A stretch of 64,000 nt of DNA from AV40 sp038230255 (GTDB lineage Bacteria > Verrucomicrobiota > Verrucomicrobiia > Chthoniobacterales > UBA10450), in assembly GCA_038230255.1 (NCBI GenBank), contig JBBRNP010000002.1, positions 372,001-436,000 of the forward strand. The letters run 5' to 3'. Under the pieces are notes generated by a model, which worked only from the letters and a program-made list of their open reading frames with translations, was not told the DNA's origin and made no database searches. Position 1 is the stretch's first letter. Each line of letters begins with the position of its first letter. Made by a program: the position numbers and the translations under genes. This document shows positions 23,086 to 31,406 of this stretch, piece after piece.

Positions 23086-24101
23086 AAATACTTCTACACA
23101 CACGATTTTATCCTCACATCGGCGGGATTGAGACCGTGTCCTGGCTCCTTGCGCACGAGTGGCACAGGCTCGGTGAATCGGTGACCGTCGTATCGGATGT
23201 TCGATGTTCCCCTGGCGAAAGGCGCGATTTTCCATTTCCGGTTTACTATCAGCCGGGCCCGGTTCAGTGGCTGCGATTGATCAAATGGGCTGACGTTTTC
23301 GTGCACATGAACATCAGCCTAAAGGCGTATTGGCCTCGTCTGCTTGTCCGGCGGCCGTTTGTCGCCGTAAATCATGCTTACTATTATAGCGATTCGAATG
23401 GGAATCGACGTTGGCCGGAGCGTCTGAAATTGCGGCTGACAAAATCCGCCGTGAATATTGCAGTAAGTAAATCGGTTGCAGATCGGATGCCGGCCCCGTG
23501 TGTTGTAATTCCGAACCCGGTCGATTTATCGGCGTTTCAGAGGAACGACGGCAAAACTCGCTCGAAGGATCTGGTCTTTCTCGGCCGTCTGGTTTCGGAC
23601 AAAGGCTGTGACTTACTGATCCAGGCTTTAGCTCAATTGAAGGGTCGCGGCATCACCCCATCATTAACCGTGATTGGCGATGGCCCCGAACGATCTAAAC
23701 TTGAGCGACTGGTGGAGTCACTGAATCTCTCCGGCCAGGTAACGTTTGCCACTGCGCCGGCCTCGGACGAAGTGTCGACGTTGCTTCATCAGCATAAAAT
23801 CATGGTTGTTCCTTCGCGATACGAGGAATCCTTTGGGGTCGTGGCGCTTGAGGGGGCTGCCTCCGGTTGTGTCGTGATTGGCGCAGATGGTGGAGGGCTG
23901 GCGGATGCTATCGGCCCCGCTGGAATTACTTTTAGGCGTAACGATGCGACCGATCTAGCGCTAAACCTCTCGCGTTTGCTTGAACAGTCCTCCGTAAGAG
24001 ATGAGAAAGGAATAACAGAACACTTAGCGCTGCACCGTCCCGACCGAATTGCGAAGTCCTATCTCGAAGTAATAAGGAAGGCTGTAGCGAACCGTGACTA
24101 A
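23082..24101 (+). CDS. GT4-family glycosyltransferase
   Basis: 339 residues from a GTG whose GTGA overlaps the stop of the methyltransferase. Marks: LLHTRFYPHIGGIETVSWLL at the N-terminus, CVVIPNPVDLSAF, LVFLGRLVSDKGCDLLIQAL, LTVIGDGPERSKLERLV and the donor site RYEESFGVVALEGAASGCVV. Overlaps the next gene by eight bases. Adds a sugar in EPS repeat-unit assembly; specificity unknown. Confidence 0.9.
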   Translation: MKILLHTRFYPHIGGIETVSWLLAHEWHRLGESVTVVSDVRCSPGERRDFPFPVYYQPGPVQWLRLIKWADVFVHMNISLKAYWPRLLVRRPFVAVNHAYYYSDSNGNRRWPERLKLRLTKSAVNIAVSKSVADRMPAPCVVIPNPVDLSAFQRNDGKTRSKDLVFLGRLVSDKGCDLLIQALAQLKGRGITPSLTVIGDGPERSKLERLVESLNLSGQVTFATAPASDEVSTLLHQHKIMVVPSRYEESFGVVALEGAASGCVVIGADGGGLADAIGPAGITFRRNDATDLALNLSRLLEQSSVRDEKGITEHLALHRPDRIAKSYLEVIRKAVANRD

Positions 24102-25488
24102 TCTACAAGCCAATCTGGTTCGGCCTCGACATAAGACGATCTCGATTTGGAAAATCCTGGTCTATGGCACGCTCCTGCTTAATATAACGGAAGGTGCTTT
24201 GCGGAAATGGATTCTTCCGGGAAGCAGCCAGCTGGTATATTTTGCAAAGGACAGTGTCCTGATAGCGGCCTACGTCGCGTTTATTTTCTCAGGTGGCTCC
24301 AGAACCAATTTCAGAACCAAGGCCGTGACTATGTTGTGGCTGCTAGCTGCAATAGTCATATTTCTTGACGCCTTTAATCCGAATGTCGGTTCGGTTGTCG
24401 TCGGGATTTTCGGAATAAAATGTTACCTCCTTTACATTGGTTTAATATACCTTGGCAGTGAGCTGTTTGAGGACTGGGTAACCTTCCAACGCTTTATTCG
24501 ATGGCAGGTAATCCTGGCGCTTGCGATTTGTTTCCTTGGCATCGCACAGTTCGGGTCACCTGCTGAGTCGCAGATTAACCGCTACGCGACCGGCGATGAG
24601 CAAGTGATCGTGACTTTTGGCACCGACGCTACTGTCAGAATAACAGGGACGTTTGCGTATATAACCGGACACGTCTTCTTTGTTTTTGTCAGCATAGCAC
24701 TAGCGACTGGGCTTCTTGGCACGAGCAGGAAACGAATCAATTACTTATTGTCGATCGCAACGCTCGTTCTTTGCGTCGGTAATATCTGGATGTCCGGCTC
24801 GCGCAGCGCTGGAGTAATGGCGGCTGTTTTTACTGCCGCGGTTCTGGCATGGTTTGGGTTTCAACAAAATCGTGTCGCTTTGCGTCTCCGAACGCTTCTC
24901 GTGGTCGCGATCGCCTTGGCGGCATTTACCGCGACGACATGGTTCAATAAGGCGTATACCGCATACTTAGATCGAATCGAAACATCCGACGACGAGGTTA
25001 TCGATAGACTCTTTCAGCATCATGAAGTTTTTGGTCTGCTACTGGATTACGCCGGCCTGACCGGATATGGCACCGGCATTACGCACCCTGGAGCCGCCGC
25101 TCTCGAACAGGGGTTAAATTTGAAGCCCTCCGAACCAGTTCCACTATTCGAAGCGGAGTATGCGCGCGTGCTGGTCGAGCTGGGATGGGTAGGAGCATTT
25201 CTTTGGTATCTCGTCCGGATCGCGCTGCTGTTTGCGATCTGGAGAGTCTATCGTGAACTAAGAACACCGGAGCTTAAGTGCTGGGCTTTTGTCATCTTCC
25301 TTGTCCATCTACTTACGCTAAATACCTCAGTGGTGTTAAACCATACTTTCGCCATTTATTACTGGTTGCTGGCCGGAATTGCATTCGGTTTGCCGCGTCT
25401 CGAGAGCTACGGGTTGCAGGCTCCAACAACGGCAGCTAATCCGCAAATTCGTGCTGCGATAAAGCCGGCGTTCGTTCAGCAAACATAA
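24094..25488 (+). CDS. O-antigen ligase / Wzy polymerase-like membrane protein
   Basis: 464 residues from GTG, with about ten to twelve hydrophobic segments and a long outside loop before the last helices, as in WaaL/Wzy proteins. Features include NIWMSGSRSAGVMAAVFTAA (Ser/Arg motif of the family) and the periplasmic-loop segment GYGTGITHPGAAALEQGL. It would polymerise or ligate lipid-linked units in the periplasm. A second protein of this type is at 33090; this one is embedded in the glycosyltransferase operon and is the likelier repeat-unit polymerase (inference). Confidence 0.8.
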   Translation: MTNLQANLVRPRHKTISIWKILVYGTLLLNITEGALRKWILPGSSQLVYFAKDSVLIAAYVAFIFSGGSRTNFRTKAVTMLWLLAAIVIFLDAFNPNVGSVVVGIFGIKCYLLYIGLIYLGSELFEDWVTFQRFIRWQVILALAICFLGIAQFGSPAESQINRYATGDEQVIVTFGTDATVRITGTFAYITGHVFFVFVSIALATGLLGTSRKRINYLLSIATLVLCVGNIWMSGSRSAGVMAAVFTAAVLAWFGFQQNRVALRLRTLLVVAIALAAFTATTWFNKAYTAYLDRIETSDDEVIDRLFQHHEVFGLLLDYAGLTGYGTGITHPGAAALEQGLNLKPSEPVPLFEAEYARVLVELGWVGAFLWYLVRIALLFAIWRVYRELRTPELKCWAFVIFLVHLLTLNTSVVLNHTFAIYYWLLAGIAFGLPRLESYGLQAPTTAANPQIRAAIKPAFVQQT

Positions 25489-25505
25489 TTGGCAACCGAA
25501 TCGAC

Positions 25506-26690
25506 ATGGTAACGGTTCGCGCATTGCATGTAATTCCGTCGCTTTCGGCGAAGCATGGGGGGCCGAGTTATGCGGTGCGCGCGATGGCGCGGGCGCTCGC
25601 GGCGGCGGATGTCGATGTTACAATCGCGACCACGGACGATGATGGTGATGATGCGCGACTAAAGGTACCGATCGGCGAACCCGTAGAAGAAGAGAGGACC
25701 CATGTTTATTACTTTCGAAGGAACATTCTTCCATACAAGGTGTCGTTTGGTTTAAGCAGATGGTTAAACTCGAATGTCGAGCGGTTCGATATCGTTCATA
25801 TTCACGCGCTTTTTTCGTTTAGCAGCACCGTCGCCGCGCGCGCGGCGCGACGCCATCGCGTGCCTTATATTGTGCGGCCGCTTGGAGTATTGAACCGGTG
25901 GGGCCTGGAAAATCGACGTGCGTTTCTCAAACAAATTTCGCTGCGACTAGTCGAGATTCCCATGCTGCGTAATGCCGCTGCGATTCATTACACATCCGAG
26001 GCCGAGAAACTGGAAGCGAGCAGCATCAGCAGCATAATCGCGAATCAAAAGTCCGTTGTTATTCCGCTCCCGGTCGAACAAATCATGGGAAACGCTGAAG
26101 ATTTTCGCCATCGATTTCCTCAGATCGCCGGGCGCAAAGTGATCTTGTTTCTGTCGCGGATTGACGAAAAGAAAGGTATCGAATTGCTACTCGAAGCATT
26201 CGCAAGTGTGCGCCATCAGGTATCGGATAGCGTCCTTATCGTAGCCGGTGATGGCATCGGAAATTATGTGCAAAAACTGCGCCAACGAATCAATCAGCTA
26301 AAGATAGCTAATGCCGTGATCTGGACCGGCCATCTAAATGATGCGGCAAAGTGGGGCGCGTTCGCTGTAGCTGATCTTTTTGTATTGCCGTCGTATTCAG
26401 AAAACTTTGGAGTTGCCGCGGCAGAAGCGCTTGCTGCCGGCGTTCCGGTGATAATAACAAATCGCGTTGGGCTAGCTGACGAAGTTCGTGCAGCAAACGC
26501 AGGGATTATCGTATCCATCGATCCAATAGAAATCGCCAATGCTTTGCGTTCGCTGCTCGAAAACCCAGATCATCGCGAATTACTTAGTGTAAATGGAAGG
26601 GCGCTGGCAGAAACTCGATTTTCATACGAATGCGTCGGCGAGAGGCTAAACAAGTTGTATCGCGGAATTGCGGACCCACGATTGCGGTAG
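25506..26690 (+). CDS. GT4-family glycosyltransferase
   Basis: 394 residues. N-terminal ALHVIPSLSAKHGGPSYAVR, FDIVHIHALFSFSSTVAARA, hinge KVILFLSRIDEKKGIELLLE, VLIVAGDGIGNYVQKL and the donor site SYSENFGVVAAEALAAGVPV. The E-N-F-G-x-x-x-x-E element is intact. The HGGPSYAV opening is common in EPS glycosyltransferases of the WcaL/PelF-related group. Ends 14 bases before the methyltransferase start. Confidence 0.9.
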   Translation: MVTVRALHVIPSLSAKHGGPSYAVRAMARALAAADVDVTIATTDDDGDDARLKVPIGEPVEEERTHVYYFRRNILPYKVSFGLSRWLNSNVERFDIVHIHALFSFSSTVAARAARRHRVPYIVRPLGVLNRWGLENRRAFLKQISLRLVEIPMLRNAAAIHYTSEAEKLEASSISSIIANQKSVVIPLPVEQIMGNAEDFRHRFPQIAGRKVILFLSRIDEKKGIELLLEAFASVRHQVSDSVLIVAGDGIGNYVQKLRQRINQLKIANAVIWTGHLNDAAKWGAFAVADLFVLPSYSENFGVAAAEALAAGVPVIITNRVGLADEVRAANAGIIVSIDPIEIANALRSLLENPDHRELLSVNGRALAETRFSYECVGERLNKLYRGIADPRLR

Positions 26691-26703
26691 ATCATTACGA
26701 CAG

Positions 26704-27342
26704 ATGGATTATCGCGATTTTGGTTTTAGAACGAGCGCTCCCTCGCACATGCATAGGCATTTTTTGCCCCCACTATTTGAGCTGTGCGGTTCGAATTTGC
26801 GGCCGGGGGCGCGAGTTCTCGATGTAGGTTGCGGCAACGGTTACACTGCCGGGCAATTGGCTGCTCGGGGTTGCGATGTGACGGCGATCGATCTAAGCGA
26901 ATCTGGACTGGCAGTCGCACGAGCTGAGCATCCAACTGTCCGATTCGAACTGTTACCGGCCGATAACAATATTTTAGCAAATTTAGAAGTTGAGCCGTTC
27001 GATATTGTTGTCAGCACAGAGGTAGTTGAACACCTTTATGATCCGCAGGCATTCGCCGCAGGATGCTACAAGGCTTTGCGTGCTGGGGGACGACTGGTGC
27101 TTTCGACGCCATACCATGGTTATTTTAAAAATATCGCTCTCGCAGCGCTAAATCGATTTGACCGGCACGTCAATCCTTTGCATCGGGGCGGGCATATCAA
27201 GTTCTGGAGTCGCAAGACGCTGTCGCAGCTTCTGAACGATGCCGGGTTTACTAATTTAAAGTTCCGAGGCGCGGGGCGCATTCCATACGTATGGATGACG
27301 ATGCTCATGGCGGCAGAGCGGCCAGCAGCGTCTAAAGAGTGA
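26704..27342 (+). CDS. class I SAM-dependent methyltransferase
   Basis: 212 residues. The start is ATG 26704 (MDYRDFGF), 14 bases after the previous gene, rather than the in-frame ATG at 26668 inside it. Motifs: ARVLDVGCGNGYTAGQLAAR (motif I), VTAIDLSESGLAVARAEHP, FDIVVSTEVVEHLYDPQAFA and GGRLVLSTPYHG. This resembles UbiG/TylF-like or sugar-methylating small enzymes in EPS loci. Substrate not evident. Its stop overlaps the next start by four bases (GTGA). Confidence 0.88.
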   Translation: MDYRDFGFRTSAPSHMHRHFLPPLFELCGSNLRPGARVLDVGCGNGYTAGQLAARGCDVTAIDLSESGLAVARAEHPTVRFELLPADNNILANLEVEPFDIVVSTEVVEHLYDPQAFAAGCYKALRAGGRLVLSTPYHGYFKNIALAALNRFDRHVNPLHRGGHIKFWSRKTLSQLLNDAGFTNLKFRGAGRIPYVWMTMLMAAERPAASKE

Positions 27343-28118
27343 AAACCAATTTAACGGCGCTCATTCTGACCAGGAATGAAGAAGCAAACATCGGTCGCAC
27401 TCTGTCCGCAATTGGATGGATCGATAAAGTGATAATCGTCGACAGCTTCAGCTCCGACCAAACCGTACAGATCGCGCAGGCTGTGCATCCCACTGTCGTC
27501 ATTGTTCAGCGCGAGTTCGATACACATGCGGCGCAATGGAATTTCGGGCTAGAACAAGTCGACACAGAATGGGTGCTAACACTGGATGCCGACTACGAAG
27601 TGTCGGCCGATCTTTCGAACGAGATAAGGCATCTTAATCCACCTCAGGAAGACATCGGCTACGAAGCTCGGTTTGAATACAGAATTTCCGGGCGGCCATT
27701 GCGCGCTTCAGTTTATCCGCCACGAACTGTATTATTTCGAATAAAAGAGTGCTCTTACTACGATGATGGGCACACTCAGAGATTGCGAGCAAACGGAACG
27801 GTCAAATCGCTAAACGGCAAGATTTATCACGACGATCGGAAGCCGTTTAGCCATTGGCTCCAGTCGCAGAACAATTACGCGAGGATCGAGGCGAAATATT
27901 TACTTGCGAAACCGCTGGAGAAGCTGAGCATGCCCGATCGGTTGCGCCGGAAAATCTTTTTTGCCGCGCCTGTAATGTTTTTTTATCTCCTTTTCGTGCG
28001 CGGGTTGCTTCTCGACGGCTGGCCGGGTTGGATTTATGTCTGCCAGCGAACTATCGCGGAATTGCTTCTTTCGATGAGGCTGCTCATCGAAAGTAGGAAG
28101 TTAGAAGATCGAAGTTAG
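27339..28118 (+). CDS. GT2-family glycosyltransferase
   Basis: 259 residues from GTG. GT-A fold of the WaaE/KdtX-like GT2 subgroup: LTALILTRNEEANIGRTLSA, KVIIVDSFSSDQTVQIAQ, the metal-binding LTLDADYEVS (D-x-D) and NAAQWNFGLEQ-type helix (HAAQWNFGLEQVDTEWVLTL). Near the C-terminus lies a membrane-proximal hydrophobic segment (APVMFFYLLFVRGLLLDG). The final residues (ESRKLEDRS) and stop are supplied by a heptamer array, the first after the array-free block. Confidence 0.9.
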   Translation: MKTNLTALILTRNEEANIGRTLSAIGWIDKVIIVDSFSSDQTVQIAQAVHPTVVIVQREFDTHAAQWNFGLEQVDTEWVLTLDADYEVSADLSNEIRHLNPPQEDIGYEARFEYRISGRPLRASVYPPRTVLFRIKECSYYDDGHTQRLRANGTVKSLNGKIYHDDRKPFSHWLQSQNNYARIEAKYLLAKPLEKLSMPDRLRRKIFFAAPVMFFYLLFVRGLLLDGWPGWIYVCQRTIAELLLSMRLLIESRKLEDRS

Positions 28119-28173
28119 AAGATGACGCCGCTCTCTCAGCTCCCAGCTTCTATCTCCCAGCTCCGAGCTTCCG
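28091..28173. repeat. opposed heptamer arrays
   Basis: agtagga/agttaga/agatcga units then opposed cagctcc/cttctat/ctcccag units, filling the whole gap between two glycosyltransferase genes. Confidence 0.85.
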
Positions 28174-28177
28174 TCAG

Positions 28178-29338
28178 ATGAAGATCCATGTCTGGGTGCC
28201 AGACTACGCCTCCGCGATCGGTGGCATTCAGACGTTCTCGCGTTTTATCGTTCGCGGACTGCGAGACGTTTTTCCGGAGAGCGACATTGCGGTTTTTTCC
28301 AAGAACGACACCTCGTATCCCGATCCAGCGTCGGACCCGGCCAGTCGTTTTATGCTGATGGGTTGGTGGACGCCGAAACTGCGGACGCCGGAGTTCGCCT
28401 GGGAGCTGTTTCAATCGGGGGCGGCGGAGCGTCCAGATCTGGTGGTTACCGCTCATGTCAATTTTGCGCCGGTCGCTTACTGGCTGCAGAAACTGTTTCA
28501 CATCCCATATGCGGCGGTTGGGCACGGGGTCGAGGTCTGGGAAATTCGCAGTAAGCGGGTCCGTCGTGCATTGCGTGCAGCCGATTGTTTACTCGCGGTA
28601 AGTGAGTTCACACGTTTGCGCATGGCGGCGGCTCTTGCATTGGACGCTAATAAAATCGGATTACTTCCAAACACCTTCGATCCGGAACAGTTCTATCCGG
28701 GTCGAAAGCCCCACTATCTTCTAAAACGTTATGGTCTCGTCGAGAACCAGCCTGTCATTCTGACGATCGCACGCCTCGCGGGCGCTGAACGCTATAAAGG
28801 ATATGATCAACTGCTGCGCGCTCTGCCGTTGGTGCGCGAACAATTCCCGAATGTCCGATATGTGCTCGGTGGTCGCGGGGCCGACCGGCCGCGCATCGAA
28901 GCGTTGATTCGCGACCTTGGAGTGTCCGCGAACGTCACTCTTGCCGGGTACGTCTCCGATCACGAACTGCGCGGTCACTACAACCTTTGCGATGTCTTCG
29001 CGATGCCGAGCAAAGGTGAAGGCTTCGGGATCGTTTTCCTCGAGGCGCTTGCTTGCGGCAAGCCCGTGCTGGCCGGAAATAAAGATGGATCAGCGGACGC
29101 AGTGTTGAATGGCGCGCTGGGTGTTTTGATCGATCCAGACAATGTTACGGAGATTGCCAATGCTTTAATCGCGATTCTAAGTCAAAAACATTCGAACAGG
29201 ACGATGGTTGACGCGGACGCGTTGCGTTCTCGTGCGATTGAGGTTTACGGATATCAGCGGTTTCGAGACAGGCTAGGTGAAGTGCTGGGACCCATTCTTA
29301 ACGGAAGAAGTAGAATGGGGCCTGGAGATGGGAGCTAG
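28178..29338 (+). CDS. GT4-family glycosyltransferase
   Basis: 386 residues. IHVWVPDYASAIGGIQTFSR at the N-terminus, PYAAVGHGVEVWEIRSKRVR, LLPNTFDPEQFYPG, hinge VILTIARLAGAERYKGYDQL, YVLGGRGADRPRIEALIRDL and the donor site KGEGFGIVFLEALACGKPVL. A well-formed member. It is flanked on both sides by heptamer arrays, and its last residues (GPGDGS) are array-coded. Acts in EPS assembly; sugar unknown. Confidence 0.9.
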   Translation: MKIHVWVPDYASAIGGIQTFSRFIVRGLRDVFPESDIAVFSKNDTSYPDPASDPASRFMLMGWWTPKLRTPEFAWELFQSGAAERPDLVVTAHVNFAPVAYWLQKLFHIPYAAVGHGVEVWEIRSKRVRRALRAADCLLAVSEFTRLRMAAALALDANKIGLLPNTFDPEQFYPGRKPHYLLKRYGLVENQPVILTIARLAGAERYKGYDQLLRALPLVREQFPNVRYVLGGRGADRPRIEALIRDLGVSANVTLAGYVSDHELRGHYNLCDVFAMPSKGEGFGIVFLEALACGKPVLAGNKDGSADAVLNGALGVLIDPDNVTEIANALIAILSQKHSNRTMVDADALRSRAIEVYGYQRFRDRLGEVLGPILNGRSRMGPGDGS

Positions 29339-29471
29339 GAGATTGGAGATCGAGGAACGAAGGTCACAGATCAGAATAGCCATCCGACGACGCATGAGAG
29401 TACTACGAACTTCAACCTTCCCCGTGATGCTCCGAACTGCTAGCTCCTAGCTTCAAACTCCGAACTTCCAA
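29322..29471. repeat. opposed heptamer arrays
   Basis: ggagatn/ggagcta units (29322-29357), a spacer, then opposed cttcaac/ctccgaa/ctagctc units (29407-29471) up to the asparagine-synthase start. Confidence 0.85.
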
Positions 29472-29474
29472 GAC

Positions 29475-31325
29475 ATGTGCGGCATTGCCGGAATACTTAA
29501 TTCAGGACTTGATCGCGACGATCTCGAACGTCGTCTTCAGCGATTTGCGCGCGATCTCTATCATCGCGGGCCGGACGATTCGGGCCAATTCATTTCTAAA
29601 AACGGCGTAACCGGTTTGGTTAGCACCCGGCTTGCGATTCAGGATTTGAGTGTGGCGGGGCATCAACCGATGACAACCGCAGACGGTCGTTACACGATCG
29701 TGTTCAACGGCGAAGTCTACAATTTTAAACAGCTGCGCTCCGAGCTGGAGACGGATGGGGAAGTCTTCAAGTCGGACTCGGACACTGAAGTGATCCTGAA
29801 GATGTACGTGCGCTATGGGCCGGATTGTGTGCGCGAGTTTGCCGGCATGTTTGGAATAGCAATTTGGGACGAGATCGACCAATCGTGTTTCATTGCTCGG
29901 GGCGCCTTGGGGATTAAGCCGCTTTATTACTTCGAGAAGAACGGGCGCCTGATTTTCGCTTCCGAAGTGCGCGCGATCTTGAACTCCGGATTGATCCCGA
30001 GAAAGCTCTGTCGCGACGCTGTTACTGGTTACCTCCTGTTTGGTGCAGTTCCCGAGCCTTTGACGTTAATCGAAGGCGTTTGTGCTCTGCCGGCCGGCCA
30101 TTACATGATCTGGCGCGGTGGCAAAACGCGAGTCACCAAATTTTGGGATCTTGAGTTCGGCGACGATCCCATTTCCGATGAAGAAGCGGTGCGGGTTGTT
30201 CGCGACGCGTTGGAAGATTCAATTGCGCGACATCTGGTGAGCGACGTGCCGGTGGGAGTTTTCCTGAGCGGCGGGGTGGATTCAACGACGGTGGTAGCTC
30301 TCGCCTCACGCATGATGAAGACGCCGCTGCGGACGTTCTGCATCTCCTTCGACAACCCCGAATTCAATGAAGGCGACATCGCGGCGCGGACGGCAAACCA
30401 TTTTGGAACGCAGCACACGGACTGGCGGCTGGATTCGGCGACGGCAAAATCGCTGCTTCCGGCGTTCCTCGAGAAATCGGATCAACCCAGCATCGATGGC
30501 TTTAACACGTTTTGCGTTTCGAACCTGGCGCACGACCATGGTTTAAAAGTTGTCCTATCCGGTTTGGGGGGCGACGAACTCTTCGGTGGCTATCGCTCGT
30601 TTCAAATCGTGCCTTTCATGGTTCGAGCGAGTCGGTTATTCGATCCGATCAAGAGCGGTGTCGGCGAGTTATTGCAACAGCGGTTCGCCTCCGCGCGAAC
30701 GAACCGGCTCGGTCATTTTCTGACCGATTTGCCGATTACCTCGGCAGCGTATTGGGCGATGCGCGGTATTTTTACGCCGCGCGAAGTGGTAAAGTTGATG
30801 CCGCGCTTTGGTGGCGAGGCGAAGGATGGCAAAACCCAATTGCCGATGTTCGTTCCCCGGCAACCAACGTTGGAAGATGAAGTAAGCTATCTCGAAGTTG
30901 CCCGCTACATGCGAAATCAGCTGTTGCGAGACAGCGATGTGATGAGCATGGCCTGGAGCTTGGAACTGCGCGTTCCTTTCGTGGATGTGAAGCTGGTTAA
31001 CACGCTCCAGCGAATTCCAGCGCGGTTACGTCTTGCTCCGGGCAAACAAATGCTGCTCTCGGCTGTTCCGGAAATTCCAACGTGGGTCCGGGAGCGTCCG
31101 AAACAGGGCTTTGCCTTTCCGTTCAAGGAATGGCTTACCGGCGAATGGCAGGAGATTTTTCGGCGAATCGAAACCGAGAGTCCGATTCCGCTCAAGAGTT
31201 GGTATCGTTCGTGGTGTCTGTTCGCATTGGAAGATTTCATCAGTCGCAATCAGATCGATGTCCCGCTTGGTTCAGCCATTACTTCTTCGGTAATCCGCGC
31301 TCAGTCGAGCCCAACGAAAGTCTAG
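29475..31325 (+). CDS. asnB: glutamine-dependent asparagine synthase-like amidotransferase
   Basis: 616 residues. The N-terminal class II glutaminase starts CGIAGILNSG with the nucleophile Cys2 after Met removal, and has RGPDDSG and FNGEVYNFKQLR. The C-terminal ATP-pyrophosphatase domain has the PP-loop SGGVDSTTV at residues 265-273, FDNPEFNEGDIA and LSGLGGDELFGGYRSF. In EPS and O-antigen loci AsnB homologues often amidate uronic or amino-sugar acids rather than make free asparagine; the neighbours favour that here, but it is not proven. Confidence 0.9.
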   Translation: MCGIAGILNSGLDRDDLERRLQRFARDLYHRGPDDSGQFISKNGVTGLVSTRLAIQDLSVAGHQPMTTADGRYTIVFNGEVYNFKQLRSELETDGEVFKSDSDTEVILKMYVRYGPDCVREFAGMFGIAIWDEIDQSCFIARGALGIKPLYYFEKNGRLIFASEVRAILNSGLIPRKLCRDAVTGYLLFGAVPEPLTLIEGVCALPAGHYMIWRGGKTRVTKFWDLEFGDDPISDEEAVRVVRDALEDSIARHLVSDVPVGVFLSGGVDSTTVVALASRMMKTPLRTFCISFDNPEFNEGDIAARTANHFGTQHTDWRLDSATAKSLLPAFLEKSDQPSIDGFNTFCVSNLAHDHGLKVVLSGLGGDELFGGYRSFQIVPFMVRASRLFDPIKSGVGELLQQRFASARTNRLGHFLTDLPITSAAYWAMRGIFTPREVVKLMPRFGGEAKDGKTQLPMFVPRQPTLEDEVSYLEVARYMRNQLLRDSDVMSMAWSLELRVPFVDVKLVNTLQRIPARLRLAPGKQMLLSAVPEIPTWVRERPKQGFAFPFKEWLTGEWQEIFRRIETESPIPLKSWYRSWCLFALEDFISRNQIDVPLGSAITSSVIRAQSSPTKV

Positions 31326-31406
31326 TCAGCGCCGAATTCCTGCTGCAATGGCACGCGGATTGTTCTACCATCGGCTTGCGGAAGCTGAAGCAGCGGAAGC
31401 TTTTTA

